This document shows, piece after piece, positions 18,590 to 27,296 of a DNA stretch of 64,000 bases (within the stretch, counting starts at the first letter, position 1; every line of letters begins with the position of its first letter). The notes under the pieces were generated by a model. The model was not told the origin of the DNA and searched no databases. It saw nothing but the letters and a program-made list of their open reading frames with translations. Origin of the DNA: Blautia pseudococcoides (GTDB lineage: Bacteria > Bacillota > Clostridia > Lachnospirales > Lachnospiraceae); NCBI RefSeq assembly GCF_001689125.2, contig NZ_CP015405.2, positions 711,001 to 775,000 of the forward strand, in the 5' to 3' direction. The position numbers were made by a program, and so were the translations under genes.

Positions 18590-19462
18590 ATGAAGTACAT
18601 AGACAGAGAGGGCAGTATTACAACAGGGGATTCCGGGCAGGACAAACTTTTAAATTGGATGTATACCAAAAGAGCAGGGCGTCTGGCTTTAAAGGTGCTG
18701 GTCCAGCCTGTGGTTTCCAAGGCCGGGGGCTGGCTGCTGGACAGAAGGTGTTCTAAAATTTTCATAAGACCATTTGTGAAACAGCAGGGTATCAATCTTG
18801 AACGGTATGAGAATAAAGATTATGCTTCCTACAATGATTTTTTCACAAGACAGATTAAAAAAGAATATCGGCCAATAGAGGGAGAGGCAGATACCCTGAT
18901 TAGCCCCTGTGACGGAAAGCTGAGCGTCTATCCCATTGACGGGAAAAGACGCTTTTCTATTAAGGGGACAGAGTACACTGTGGATTCCCTGCTGCGTTCA
19001 GGGCGTATTGCAAGAAGGTATCAGGGGGGATATGCATGCATCTTCCGTCTGACCGTGGATGACTATCACCGCTATTGCTATGTGGATGACGGCTTAAAAT
19101 CCATCAATATCAGAATACCCGGTATCTTTCACACGGTGAACCCGGCGGCTAATGCTGTGTGCCCTGTCTATAAAGAGAATACAAGGGAATTTTCTCTGCT
19201 TAAGAGCAGGCATTTTCAGGTGGTACTTATGATGGAGGTGGGGGCACTCATGGTGGGGCGGATCACCAATTATCACGAGGAATGCCAGGTGAAAAAAGGG
19301 GAGGAGAAGGGACGCTTTGAATTCGGCGGCTCCACCGTGATTCTGTTGTTTCAGAAGGATGCAGTGGCGTTTGACAGGAGGCTGCTTGTGAATACACAAA
19401 ACGGTTATGAGACAATTGTAAAAATGGGAGAGAGGCTGGGGGAGGCAGCAGACAACAGATGA
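18590..19462 (+). CDS. psd: phosphatidylserine decarboxylase proenzyme
   Basis: 290 residues. Turns phosphatidylserine into phosphatidylethanolamine at the membrane. The self-cleavage site is FGGSTVIL: the chain breaks before Ser248, which becomes the pyruvoyl group on the small alpha chain. Other family marks are YNDFFTRQ, SPCDGKL, RLTVDDYHRY with the catalytic His, and HTVNP. The GGST form instead of LGST is common in clostridial enzymes. TAGGAGGATGACAGG gives a good start at 18590. With pssA it forms the complete two-step route to PE, and its stop overlaps the next gene (ATGA). Confidence 0.95.
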   Translation: MKYIDREGSITTGDSGQDKLLNWMYTKRAGRLALKVLVQPVVSKAGGWLLDRRCSKIFIRPFVKQQGINLERYENKDYASYNDFFTRQIKKEYRPIEGEADTLISPCDGKLSVYPIDGKRRFSIKGTEYTVDSLLRSGRIARRYQGGYACIFRLTVDDYHRYCYVDDGLKSINIRIPGIFHTVNPAANAVCPVYKENTREFSLLKSRHFQVVLMMEVGALMVGRITNYHEECQVKKGEEKGRFEFGGSTVILLFQKDAVAFDRRLLVNTQNGYETIVKMGERLGEAADNR

Positions 19463-20271
19463 TAAAGAGAAAAATAGCAGACCTGGATTTAAGACAGATC
19501 GCAGAGTCCGGGCAGTGTTTCCGTATGACCCAAAAAAGTGAAGGGGTGTATACTGTTTCGGCATTTGAAAAATACCTGGAAATAGAACAGAAGGGGGATC
19601 TGTTTTTCTTTTCCTGTGCAGAGAAAGAATTTGAGGAGATTTGGGAAGATTATCTGGATCTGCACACAGACTATGGGGCGATCAAAAAATCTGTGGATGA
19701 AGAGGATGCCTATCTTCAGGAGGCTGTACGGGAAGGATGGGGTATACGGATCCTGCGGCAGGATCTGTGGGAAATGATTGTGACCTTTCTGGTGTCCCAG
19801 AACAACAATATATCACGAATCAGAAAAAGTATTGAATTGTTGTGTCATACCATGGGGGAAGAACTGTACACTGGGGAGGGCGTGAAATATTATGCTTTTC
19901 CCAAACCGGAAGCAGTTGTGCGTGCCGGTATGGAGGCGCTCTCCACCCTGGGGCTTGGATACAGGGACAAATACATTTTCCGTACAGCACAGGCCGTTTT
20001 AGATGGCAGCCTTGACCTGGAAATGCTGCGGGCAGCAGATTATGAGACTGCCCACAGAGAACTGGTAAAGCAGTATGGGATCGGCAGAAAAGTGGCAGAC
20101 TGTATCTGTCTCTTCGGGCTTTATCATATAGAGGCCTTTCCTGTGGATACCCACATGAAGAAAATTCTGGAAACGCACTATCCAAAAGGGTTCCCCCATG
20201 ACCGATATAAAGGGTGCGGAGGAATACTGCAGCAGTACATGTTTTATTATGATTTAAAAGCTGCCGCGTAA
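19459..20271 (+). CDS. 8-oxoguanine DNA glycosylase / AP lyase (OGG1 type)
   Basis: 270 residues with the OGG N-terminal domain followed by the HhH-GPD fold. The hairpin and active site read YGIGRKVADCICLFG with the Schiff-base Lys211 (like human Lys249) and PVDTHM with Asp230 (like human Asp268). It removes 8-oxoguanine from DNA and nicks the abasic site. It starts by an ATGA overlap with psd, so it is made from the same transcript as the lipid genes, an odd but solid operon partner: membrane lipid synthesis and oxidative DNA repair may simply share a promoter. Confidence 0.9.
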   Translation: MIKRKIADLDLRQIAESGQCFRMTQKSEGVYTVSAFEKYLEIEQKGDLFFFSCAEKEFEEIWEDYLDLHTDYGAIKKSVDEEDAYLQEAVREGWGIRILRQDLWEMIVTFLVSQNNNISRIRKSIELLCHTMGEELYTGEGVKYYAFPKPEAVVRAGMEALSTLGLGYRDKYIFRTAQAVLDGSLDLEMLRAADYETAHRELVKQYGIGRKVADCICLFGLYHIEAFPVDTHMKKILETHYPKGFPHDRYKGCGGILQQYMFYYDLKAAA

Positions 20272-20283
20272 AAGGAAATCTGT

Positions 20284-20952
20284 CTATAGATCAATGGAAG
20301 TGATTTTGGGATTTTTCCGGAGCAGCTCCAGGGTATGGAAGATATCATAGCTGTCCGGAAATTTAACGAAGAGCTTCACTTCCACCTGGTTTTCTTTCAG
20401 GCGTTTTACTTTCATACTGGTGATCTTTACTTCATCCATCTGAAAGGTATCGGTCAGAATACTGCGCAGGTCATCCTCCTGTTCCATGACAAGAGTTACC
20501 TGTTCAATGCTGGAGGATTTCAGCCATCGGAAATTCCGGTGAAAGAAAAACTGCAGAAGCAGTATCATGACCGTAGCAGTGATGCCGGGAACATACATGC
20601 CTGCACCGAGAGCCATACCTACGCCTACGGTTGCCCACAAACCCGCAGAGGTGGTGAGGCCGCTGATGTTCATTTTGTGGGTGAAGATGACCCCTGCACC
20701 CAGAAAGCCGATAGCAGTGACCACACCGGCGGCGATTCGGGAAGGGTCCAGGTTGATATGGGAGGACAGGACATCGAAAAAACCGTATTTTGATACGATC
20801 ATCATGAGTGCAGAGGCAAGGGACACAATGGAGTGTGTGCGGATACCGGCCATTTTCATCTGATTTTCCCGTTCATATCCGATGAGGGCACCGCAGAGAA
20901 TGGCACCCATCATGCGGAGTGGGTATTTTAAGTAAAGTAGAACGAATTCCAT
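20284..20952 (-). CDS. MgtC/SapB-family membrane protein
   Basis: 222 residues. N-terminal helices carry the family motifs GALIGYEREN, AGIRTHSIVSLASA and IGFLGAGVIF, followed by GLTTSAGLWATVGVGMALG, then a soluble ACT-like C-terminal domain. The protein family is linked to growth at low magnesium and to control of membrane energetics; the precise activity is unsettled. Start at 20952 is chosen over an upstream in-frame ATG (20982) because GGAGGG lies just before it. It converges with the glycosylase gene, 12 bp apart, with no strong terminator between. Confidence 0.88.
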   Translation of the reverse strand: MEFVLLYLKYPLRMMGAILCGALIGYERENQMKMAGIRTHSIVSLASALMMIVSKYGFFDVLSSHINLDPSRIAAGVVTAIGFLGAGVIFTHKMNISGLTTSAGLWATVGVGMALGAGMYVPGITATVMILLLQFFFHRNFRWLKSSSIEQVTLVMEQEDDLRSILTDTFQMDEVKITSMKVKRLKENQVEVKLFVKFPDSYDIFHTLELLRKNPKITSIDL

Positions 20953-21153
20953 AAAAATCCCTCCGTTTCTGTTTTCACCCATTATAACAGAATATCATTT
21001 CAATAGCTAGTGCTCCATCCGGCCAGAAAACACCCCATCTTCTTTCTTACCTTGCAGGTTTTCAAAAAAACAGCATTAACAGTGGGTTTCTGGCCGGATA
21101 GACCGCAAATGAAGGTATGTATAAAAAAGCAAAAAGATAAGGAGGATTGCGCT

Positions 21154-21945
21154 ATGGTAATTATTGATCAGGAGATTTGTGTGGGATGTGGGGCATGTGT
21201 AAAGGACTGTCCAGGCAGTGCCATCCGTTTGGAGGAGGGAAAGGCAGAGGTTTTCCGTTCCTGTATCCAGTGCGGGCACTGTGTTGCAGTCTGTCCGGTA
21301 GATGCAGTATCTATACCAGAATTTGACATGGAGGATGTGGAGGCGTACCGGGAAGGAGAGTTTTCTGTCTGTCCGGAGCATTTTTTGAGGGCTGTAAAGT
21401 TTCGCAGAAGTGTCCGTAACTTTAAGAAGGAGATTCCGGACAGGGACGTGATAGGAAAAATTTTGGAAGCAGGACGGTACACAGCCACAGCCAAAAACAT
21501 GCAGGACTGTACCTTCGTGGTGGTCAGGAAGCAGCTTTCGGAATTCAAGGATCTTGTCTGGCAGGAAATGCCGGGGATCATCCAGTCGCTGAGAGAGACG
21601 GGACCCGACTATGCCAGGGCATTTTCCTATTTCTATAAATTATGGCAAAGAGATAAGGAGAAGGATACATTCTTTTTCAACACCCCTGTATTCTTAGTCA
21701 TTGCCTCCGAAAATCCCCTGGACGGAGGGCTTGCGGCAGCCAATATAGAGAACATGGCAGCAGCAAAAGGCCTGGGAGCCCTCTACAGTGGTTATATGAT
21801 GCGTGTCATCAGGGAAAACCCTGTTTTACAGGAATGGCTGGGGATAGGAGAAAAGACAGTCTCCTGCTGTATGCTGCTGGGATACCCGGACGTGAAGTAC
21901 AGACGCACTGCCCCCAGGAAAAAGGCAGATATTTTGTGGAAATAA
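21154..21945 (+). CDS. nitroreductase-family protein with N-terminal 2[4Fe-4S] ferredoxin domain
   Basis: 263 residues. Residues ~1-60 hold two CxxCxxCxxxC clusters (CVGCGACVKDCP and CIQCGHCVAVCP). From ~80 on is an FMN nitroreductase fold (RRSVRNFKKEIP, then GRYTATAKNMQ, later AAKGLGALYSG). Such fusions feed low-potential electrons from iron-sulfur clusters to the flavin; substrates are mostly unknown. Start 21154 has AAGGAGG eight bases upstream; an upstream in-frame start at 21010 lacks one. A WYL regulator follows 23 bp later and may sense its substrate. Confidence 0.9.
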   Translation: MVIIDQEICVGCGACVKDCPGSAIRLEEGKAEVFRSCIQCGHCVAVCPVDAVSIPEFDMEDVEAYREGEFSVCPEHFLRAVKFRRSVRNFKKEIPDRDVIGKILEAGRYTATAKNMQDCTFVVVRKQLSEFKDLVWQEMPGIIQSLRETGPDYARAFSYFYKLWQRDKEKDTFFFNTPVFLVIASENPLDGGLAAANIENMAAAKGLGALYSGYMMRVIRENPVLQEWLGIGEKTVSCCMLLGYPDVKYRRTAPRKKADILWK

Positions 21946-21968
21946 AAAGTTGGAACTGAGGTAAAGGG

Positions 21969-22901
21969 ATGAAAATAGACAGGCTGATCGGCATACTCTC
22001 CATTCTGCTGCAGCAGGATAAAGTGACAGCGCCTTATCTGGCAGAAAAATTTGAGGTCTCTAGACGGACCATCAACCGTGATGTGGAGGATATCTGCAAA
22101 GCAGGAATCCCTCTTGTCACCACACAGGGACAAAACGGCGGGATTTCCATTATGGAGGGATACCGTCTGGATAAAACGCTGCTCACCTCCAGGGACATGC
22201 AGTCTATTCTGGCGGGGCTCAGAAGCCTGGACAGTGTGGCGGGGACTAACCGGTACCAGCTTCTCATGGAAAAGCTGTCTGTGGGAAGCCGGGAGGTGTT
22301 GACCAGCAATGACCATATCAGAATTGATCTGTCCTCCTGGTATAAATCTTCCCTGGCGCCCAAGATAGAACTGATTCAAAATGCCATTGAGGCCTGCCGT
22401 CTGATAACCTTCCGCTATTATTCTCCCAAAGGGGAGGGGGAGCGGGAGATAGAACCCTATCTGCTGATATTCCAGTGGTCCTCCTGGTATGTATGGGGAT
22501 ACTGCGGGCAGAGAGGGGACTATCGATTGTTCAAATTAAACCGTATGGACAAACTTTGTGATACGGGTGTGAAGTTTGAAAAAAGGCAGATTCCGGACTG
22601 TGACTGTTCCCCAAGGCGCATGTATACCGCTTCCATCCATGTGAAGGTCCGCTGTGCTCCGCAGTCGAAATGGCGTTTGATCGAGGAATACGGGATTGCA
22701 TGCCTAAGAGAGCAGAAGGACGGATATCTGCTGTTTGAATGGGATTTTGCAGACAGGAACAGTTTATTTGGGTGGCTTCTGAGTTTTGGAGAACAGATAG
22801 AGCTTCTGGAACCCCAACAGATACGGGAGGAATTGGCCGGGATGCTGGACAGAATGCAGAGACGTTATAAAAAAGAGATTCATATGCCGGAGGAATCATG
22901 A
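21969..22901 (+). CDS. WYL-domain transcriptional regulator (YafY type)
   Basis: 310 residues. N-terminal DeoR-like winged helix (RLIGILSILLQQDKVTAPYL, then FEVSRRTINRDVEDI), middle WYL domain (FRYYSPKGEG, PYLLIFQWSSWYVWGYC), and a C-terminal WCX extension. WYL proteins bind small ligands or nucleic acid and control nearby genes. It is co-transcribed with the ferredoxin-nitroreductase and lies before a GyrI-like ligand-binding protein. The stop codon is inside the terminator stem. Confidence 0.88.
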   Translation: MKIDRLIGILSILLQQDKVTAPYLAEKFEVSRRTINRDVEDICKAGIPLVTTQGQNGGISIMEGYRLDKTLLTSRDMQSILAGLRSLDSVAGTNRYQLLMEKLSVGSREVLTSNDHIRIDLSSWYKSSLAPKIELIQNAIEACRLITFRYYSPKGEGEREIEPYLLIFQWSSWYVWGYCGQRGDYRLFKLNRMDKLCDTGVKFEKRQIPDCDCSPRRMYTASIHVKVRCAPQSKWRLIEEYGIACLREQKDGYLLFEWDFADRNSLFGWLLSFGEQIELLEPQQIREELAGMLDRMQRRYKKEIHMPEES

Positions 22902-22926
22902 CAGGCAGTTGTCATGATTCCTTTGT
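22892..22926 (+). terminator. terminator overlapping the WYL gene stop
   Basis: GGAATCATGACA and TGTCATGATTCC form a perfect 12-bp stem around GGCAGT, followed by TTTGTT. Confidence 0.85.
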
Positions 22927-23082
22927 TATAGTAGCCTTAACCCGTGACGGATTCACAGCCATTGCCCCGGAATGTTTTTTATGGCGGCGGCTGCCAGGTA
23001 CGCGGCAAAATCCTGAAACGGCTCCGGGATGTAAATGGTTTTGAATGGATACGGGAAAAATGAAGAGATGAGGCTGTTATAA

Positions 23083-23538
23083 ATGGAATATGAAATTGTG
23101 GAATTGGAAGAGAAAACTGTAATTGGTATCAGCACCCGTACAAATAATCAGGCGCCCCATATGGGAGCAGTGATCGGAGGGCTTTGGGAGAAGTTTTTTA
23201 CCCAGGGTATTTATGAGGGTGTACCGGACAAGAGAAGCGGGATGCCTCTTGGGATTTATTCCGACTATGCGGGCGGTGTCCTGGATGACTATGATTTTAC
23301 CGTGGGATGTGAGACAACAGCAGGAGACTATGTTCCGAAAGGAATGGAAAAGAGGCAGATCCCGGCCGGGAGATACGCCAGATTTGTGGTAAAAGGCCAT
23401 ATGCAGAGGGCAGTGGCAGCATTTTGGCAGGAACTGTGGAGTATGGACCTGGACAGGGCGTTTGGCGCCGACTTTGAAGAATACAGGAATCAGGACGTGG
23501 AGAACGCGGAAGTGCATATTTATGTGGGACTGAGATAA
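23083..23538 (+). CDS. GyrI-like / AraC effector-binding domain protein
   Basis: 151 residues, a single-domain protein of the GyrI-like small-molecule-binding superfamily (AraC_E_bind). Marks are the N-terminal MEYEIVELEEKTVIGIS strand, a central GIYSDYAGGVLDDYDFTVG and the C-terminal AEVHIYVGL strand. Relatives sequester toxic compounds or serve as stand-alone ligand-binding partners of regulators. No DNA-binding domain is present. A TGAGG-type site sits before ATG 23083. The 150 bp upstream hold the preceding terminator and no other recognised gene. Confidence 0.8.
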   Translation: MEYEIVELEEKTVIGISTRTNNQAPHMGAVIGGLWEKFFTQGIYEGVPDKRSGMPLGIYSDYAGGVLDDYDFTVGCETTAGDYVPKGMEKRQIPAGRYARFVVKGHMQRAVAAFWQELWSMDLDRAFGADFEEYRNQDVENAEVHIYVGLR

Positions 23539-23647
23539 TATAACACCCAGCCTTTTCCTTAGACAGAAAATATGATATACTGACAACGCGGCCGGAGAGT
23601 ATAAATTTCCGGACAGAACAGAGAAAAACAGGAAAGGCATGAGAGAT

Positions 23648-24256
23648 ATGAAGAAATGGAATTTTTTACTGGCAGCAGTGACGTTAGCATTGTCTGTTAT
23701 ACTGACAGGCTGCGGAGGACAACAGCAGGAGGAGGAGCAGGTCAGTCAGACTTCCCCGGAGGACCTGCATCATGTGAAAATTAAAGTGAAGGACTACGGA
23801 ACCATCTCTGTGGAGCTGGACAGCCAGGCAGCGCCGTTAACAGTGGAAAATTTTATCAATCTGGCAAAGGATGGATTTTACGATGGCTTAACCTTTCACC
23901 GGGTGATAAAAGGTTTCATGATCCAGGGCGGTGACCCAAACGGCGACGGTACCGGCGGTTCGGAGAAGACTGTTAAAGGAGAATTTGCCAAAAACGGAGT
24001 GGAGAATCCTTTAAAACATACAAGAGGGACCATTTCCATGGCCCGTTCCAGTGATATGGACAGCGCCAGTTCACAATTTTTTATCGTGCAGGAAACATCT
24101 GCGCATCTGGATAAAGAGTACGCCGCGTTCGGCCATGTGACAGAAGGGATGGAGATTGTGGACAAAATCTGCGATGATGTTAAAACAGAGGACAGCAATG
24201 GAAGTGTGGCCCCTGAAAACCAGCCGGTTATTGAAAGTATTGAAGTGGTAGATTAA
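23648..24256 (+). CDS. peptidyl-prolyl cis-trans isomerase lipoprotein (cyclophilin)
   Basis: 202 residues. Lipoprotein signal MKKWNFLLAAVTLALSVIL with lipobox LTGC, then a short Gln/Glu linker and a compact cyclophilin domain (VENFINLAKDGFYDGLTFHR, GFMIQGGDPNGDG, SSQFFIV, YAAFGHV). It speeds proline isomerisation in exported proteins on the outer membrane face. ATG 23648 is preferred to 23639 because GGAAAGG lies ten bases upstream of it. A single gene; its terminator is shared with the convergent lipoprotein gene. Confidence 0.92.
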   Translation: MKKWNFLLAAVTLALSVILTGCGGQQQEEEQVSQTSPEDLHHVKIKVKDYGTISVELDSQAAPLTVENFINLAKDGFYDGLTFHRVIKGFMIQGGDPNGDGTGGSEKTVKGEFAKNGVENPLKHTRGTISMARSSDMDSASSQFFIVQETSAHLDKEYAAFGHVTEGMEIVDKICDDVKTEDSNGSVAPENQPVIESIEVVD

Positions 24257-24282
24257 TGACTTTAAGTCTGCCGGACAGGCAG

Positions 24283-24343
24283 AAAGCTGCTGTACAGAAT
24301 GTCAGGAAGCAGATTCCATGACTATCCGTACAGCAGCTTTTTT
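24283..24343. terminator. long-loop terminator between convergent lipoprotein genes
   Basis: AAGCTGCTGTAC and GTACAGCAGCTT pair over a ~30-nt loop, followed by TTTT on the plus strand. On the minus strand the T run is weaker. Confidence 0.7.
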
Positions 24344-24357
24344 GCAGCGGGTATATA

Positions 24358-25215
24358 TTACTGCAGAATATTAGAGCGGAACAGATATGTGTCACCGCTT
24401 TTTTCAAGCGTCAGCGCAGTGTGCATGGTTCCATCCGGGGTTTGACAATCAAGGTAATACATGCCGTCCTCTGTCCAGCCGCTGGTACAGATAAAGGTCA
24501 CACAGTTGGTATCCCCGTGCTCCACATAGTAGCTGTCGAACTGCTCCAGATAAGTCCAGTTAAACTTACGGATTTCTCCCAGGCTGATGCCCAGCTTGCG
24601 CTGCAGGAACTCCTCGATCTGCTGTGAAGTCAGATGGATCACGTCTGTCATAAACGGCTGTCCGTTTGCGGCCTGAAGCGCAGCGCTCTCCTCAAAGGTA
24701 AGCGGTTCAAAATCCATGCCTGCACCGGTGTACAATACCTGATCCAAATCCACTTCCTGGGGAATGCTGTAAGAGGAGCAGAGAAATCCATAATTCTCCA
24801 TGTCGCTTACGAAGGAGGAAAAATAGTCCAGTTCCTCTGTGCTCAGGTCACGGCGTTCCTCTGTGCCTGTCAGGGGATCAGGCATCTCGGTAGTCTTGTT
24901 TTCCTGCGTATTGTCCGGAACTTCTGTCTCAGGTGTCTTTGCAGGAGCCGTTTCCTCCTGGCCGGAATCCGCAGGTGCAGATATTGGATCATTATTCAGA
25001 GAAATGCCTTTTCCGTCCAGTATCTTTGTCGTGCTTTTTTTGCTGCCGGAATTATTTTCCGCTTCACTGTCCCCGGTATCTTTTTTTGTTTCCGCGGATG
25101 TTTCTGTCTCAGCAGAAGCCTCTTTGGCTTTTTCATTGCCGCAGCCGCTCACAGAAAAAAACATGGAAGAAGCTAGAAGTGCTGCCAGTATCAAAGTTAT
25201 AAATTTTTTCTTCAT
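24358..25215 (-). CDS. predicted lipoprotein of unknown function
   Basis: 285 residues. Signal peptide with lipobox VSGC, then ~90 residues rich in Glu, Ser, Thr and Lys (a disordered tether), and a globular C-terminal domain of ~170 residues (starting about LSTEELDYFSSF). I do not recognise the domain. AAGGGGGA lies before the ATG at 25215. It is a stand-alone gene on the minus strand, downstream of the DEAD-box helicase but separated from it by that gene's terminator. Confidence 0.75.
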   Translation of the reverse strand: MKKKFITLILAALLASSMFFSVSGCGNEKAKEASAETETSAETKKDTGDSEAENNSGSKKSTTKILDGKGISLNNDPISAPADSGQEETAPAKTPETEVPDNTQENKTTEMPDPLTGTEERRDLSTEELDYFSSFVSDMENYGFLCSSYSIPQEVDLDQVLYTGAGMDFEPLTFEESAALQAANGQPFMTDVIHLTSQQIEEFLQRKLGISLGEIRKFNWTYLEQFDSYYVEHGDTNCVTFICTSGWTEDGMYYLDCQTPDGTMHTALTLEKSGDTYLFRSNILQ

Positions 25216-25263
25216 TTGTGTTCCCCCTTATCAGCCGCAGCATATGTATGCTGTATTTCGGCA

Positions 25264-25313
25264 TAAAAAAATATCTGTATCCCCTTATTTCATTCAGGAT
25301 ACAGATATTTTAT
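25264..25313 (-). terminator. terminator of the DEAD-box helicase gene
   Basis: Read on the minus strand: AAATATCTGTATCC pairs with GGATACAGATATT and is followed by TTTTTTAT. Confidence 0.85.
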
Positions 25314-25374
25314 CATAAGAACGGATGGTTGTATAGCCTCTTGGGCTGCCTGTAAACCACAGTATTACCGTTCA

Positions 25375-26964
25375 CTACCTCTGATTGGCAGGCTCAATGG
25401 CTATGGTGTTGCCTTTGATCTTAGCGGTCTTCATGGCATTAAGTACGTCTTTTGCGTATTCTCTCGGAACTTCTACAAAGGTGTATTTATCGAACATGTC
25501 AATGCTTCCGATAAGCTTTCCTGGCATTCCGCTTTCACCGGCAATGGCGCCCAGGATGTCACCGGGGCGGACACGCTGTTTTTTACCGATGTTGATGAAG
25601 AGACGTACCATTCCGGGCTCCTCCGCACCAGTGTCACCGAAATCAACCACTTCCTCATCCGGCTCCTCCTGAACCATACCCATATACATTTTAAGCAGGG
25701 CAGCAGCCAGGTCTAAGGTGGTGTAGTCAGAATTGTTGACTTTTTCATCAATAGCGTCGATCATAAGGGAAAGGTTTTCTCTTTCAATGACAGAATCCAC
25801 GTTTTCCAAAATGTTTTCCATCTTGGTGTTGGCCACATCATTTAAAGAAGGCACTTTCTGGGCATAGATTTTAGTCTTGCAGTAGCGCTGGATCTCTTTT
25901 AATTTGTAAAGTTCCTTTCCGCTGGCAAATGTGAAGGCACGGCCGCCTCTTCCTGCACGTCCCGTACGCCCGATACGATGTACATAATACTCGTCATCCT
26001 GGGGAAGGTCGTAGTTAAATACTGCCTCAATGTCATCCACATCAATGCCGCGGGCAGCCACATCTGTGGCAACCAGAATGTCAGTCCTTCCTTTTCGGAA
26101 GCTCTGCATCACCCGGTCACGCTGTGCCTGCTTCATATCTCCGTGCAGGCCTGCGGCAAAATAACCTCTGCCGATCAGGGCATTGACCAGAAGATCCACC
26201 TGTTTTTTGGTGTTGCAGAACACTACGGAGAGCCTTGGGGAGTAGAGGTCCAGAAGACGGGAGAGCACTTCCTCTTTATTCTTAGGTTTTACGTCATAGT
26301 AGAACTGTTCAATATTGGGAACGGTCAGTTCTTTTTTTGTCACCTTGATGACTTCCGCGTCTTTTTGGAACTTTTTGGTGATCTCCAGAATAGGCTTCGG
26401 CATGGTGGCTGAGAAGAGAACAGTCTGACGTTCCTCTGGAACACCGCTTAAAATAGTTTCAATATCTTCACGGAATCCCATGTTGAGCATTTCGTCCGCC
26501 TCATCCAGAACAACTGTGTGTACGTCATCCATTTTCAGGGTTTTTCTGCGCATATGGTCCATGACACGGCCCGGTGTGCCGATGATCAACTGTGTTCCAC
26601 TTTTTAGGGAACGAATCTGTTTTACAATATCCTGACCGCCATAGATGGGGAGCACCTTGATGCCGTGCAGGTATTTTGCCAGGTTACGGATTTCGTCCGC
26701 TACCTGTATGGCCAGCTCTCTTGTGGGGCAGAGTACAATGGCCTGAAGTTTTTTGTCCTTAATATCTATCTTCTGCAAAAGAGGGATACCAAAAGCTGCG
26801 GTTTTTCCTGTTCCGGTCTGTGCCTGGCCGATAATGTCACGACCGCTTATCATAGCAGGAATTGCTTTGGCCTGAATGGGGGAGGCCTCCTCAAATCCCA
26901 TGTAACTCACTGCTTTTTCAATTTCAGGAAATAATCCCAATTCTTCAAATTTCATTGTTTCCAT
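25375..26964 (-). CDS. DEAD-box ATP-dependent RNA helicase
   Basis: 529 residues. Helicase core with Q motif, motif I AQTGTGKTAAFG, PTRELAIQ, DEAD, SAT (FSATMPKP) and HRIGRTGRAGRGG, then a C-terminal RNA-binding domain (VRLFINIGKKQRVRPGDILGA) of the DbpA/CsdA type. It remodels RNA in ribosome assembly or mRNA decay, often needed at low temperature. Start 26964 (METMKFEELGLFPE) gives the usual N-terminus; an extension to 27051 would be translated through the leader hairpins and is rejected. A ~110-nt leader carries three stem-loops. Confidence 0.93.
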   Translation of the reverse strand: METMKFEELGLFPEIEKAVSYMGFEEASPIQAKAIPAMISGRDIIGQAQTGTGKTAAFGIPLLQKIDIKDKKLQAIVLCPTRELAIQVADEIRNLAKYLHGIKVLPIYGGQDIVKQIRSLKSGTQLIIGTPGRVMDHMRRKTLKMDDVHTVVLDEADEMLNMGFREDIETILSGVPEERQTVLFSATMPKPILEITKKFQKDAEVIKVTKKELTVPNIEQFYYDVKPKNKEEVLSRLLDLYSPRLSVVFCNTKKQVDLLVNALIGRGYFAAGLHGDMKQAQRDRVMQSFRKGRTDILVATDVAARGIDVDDIEAVFNYDLPQDDEYYVHRIGRTGRAGRGGRAFTFASGKELYKLKEIQRYCKTKIYAQKVPSLNDVANTKMENILENVDSVIERENLSLMIDAIDEKVNNSDYTTLDLAAALLKMYMGMVQEEPDEEVVDFGDTGAEEPGMVRLFINIGKKQRVRPGDILGAIAGESGMPGKLIGSIDMFDKYTFVEVPREYAKDVLNAMKTAKIKGNTIAIEPANQR

Positions 26965-26985
26965 ATAAAATAAAAATCCTTTCTG

Positions 26986-27076
26986 TCGGGGGACTGCCCC
27001 GAATCCTTCAAAAATAGGACCGCTTGCGGTCATCAAAAATAGGCGCCGCATAAGCGATGTAAATGCTTATCGCGGC
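26986..27076 (-). promoter_or_regulatory. structured 5' leader of the DEAD-box helicase gene (three tandem hairpins)
   Basis: Read on the minus strand: (1) 27076-27045, GCCGCGATAAGC paired with GCTTATGCGGC; (2) 27031-27018, GACCGC/GCGGTC; each followed by the same CCTATTTTTGA; (3) 27002-26986, TCGGGG/CCCCGA just before the ribosome site AAAGGA. Hairpins 1 and 2 with their T runs look like weak terminators, which would allow attenuation. The rest of the 332-bp gap up to the GH31 gene holds that gene's promoter (27209-27237). Confidence 0.55.
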
Positions 27077-27208
27077 ACCCTCTTATACACAATCAGCAGC
27101 TTCTATCATACCAGAATCAGAAACTAATGTCAATTAGAAGATATCGACAGGATAAAATGGCAAAAATAATAATATTGCATAAAAATGTGAGGTTTTCTTA
27201 AAAAACCT

Positions 27209-27237
27209 TTGCGGGTATTATACAAAACAATTACAAT
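27209..27237 (+). promoter_or_regulatory. sigma-A-type promoter of the GH31 gene
   Basis: TTGCGG (27209-27214), 17-bp spacer, TACAAT (27232-27237). A small AGGTTTT/AAAACCT hairpin lies directly upstream. Confidence 0.5.
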
Positions 27238-27296
27238 GAAAGAAAGCGAAGGCGAGGCTTCGGTGAAAATTAATTACAAACAGGAGAGGTACAGAC

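Noticed and set aside
20335..20863. Plus-strand frames opposite the MgtC gene
   Set aside because: They are antisense to a well-formed membrane protein gene with a good ribosome site.
22953..23135. Small minus-strand frame between the WYL and GyrI-like genes
   Set aside because: It overlaps the start of the GyrI-like gene and shows no motif; a remnant is possible but cannot be supported.
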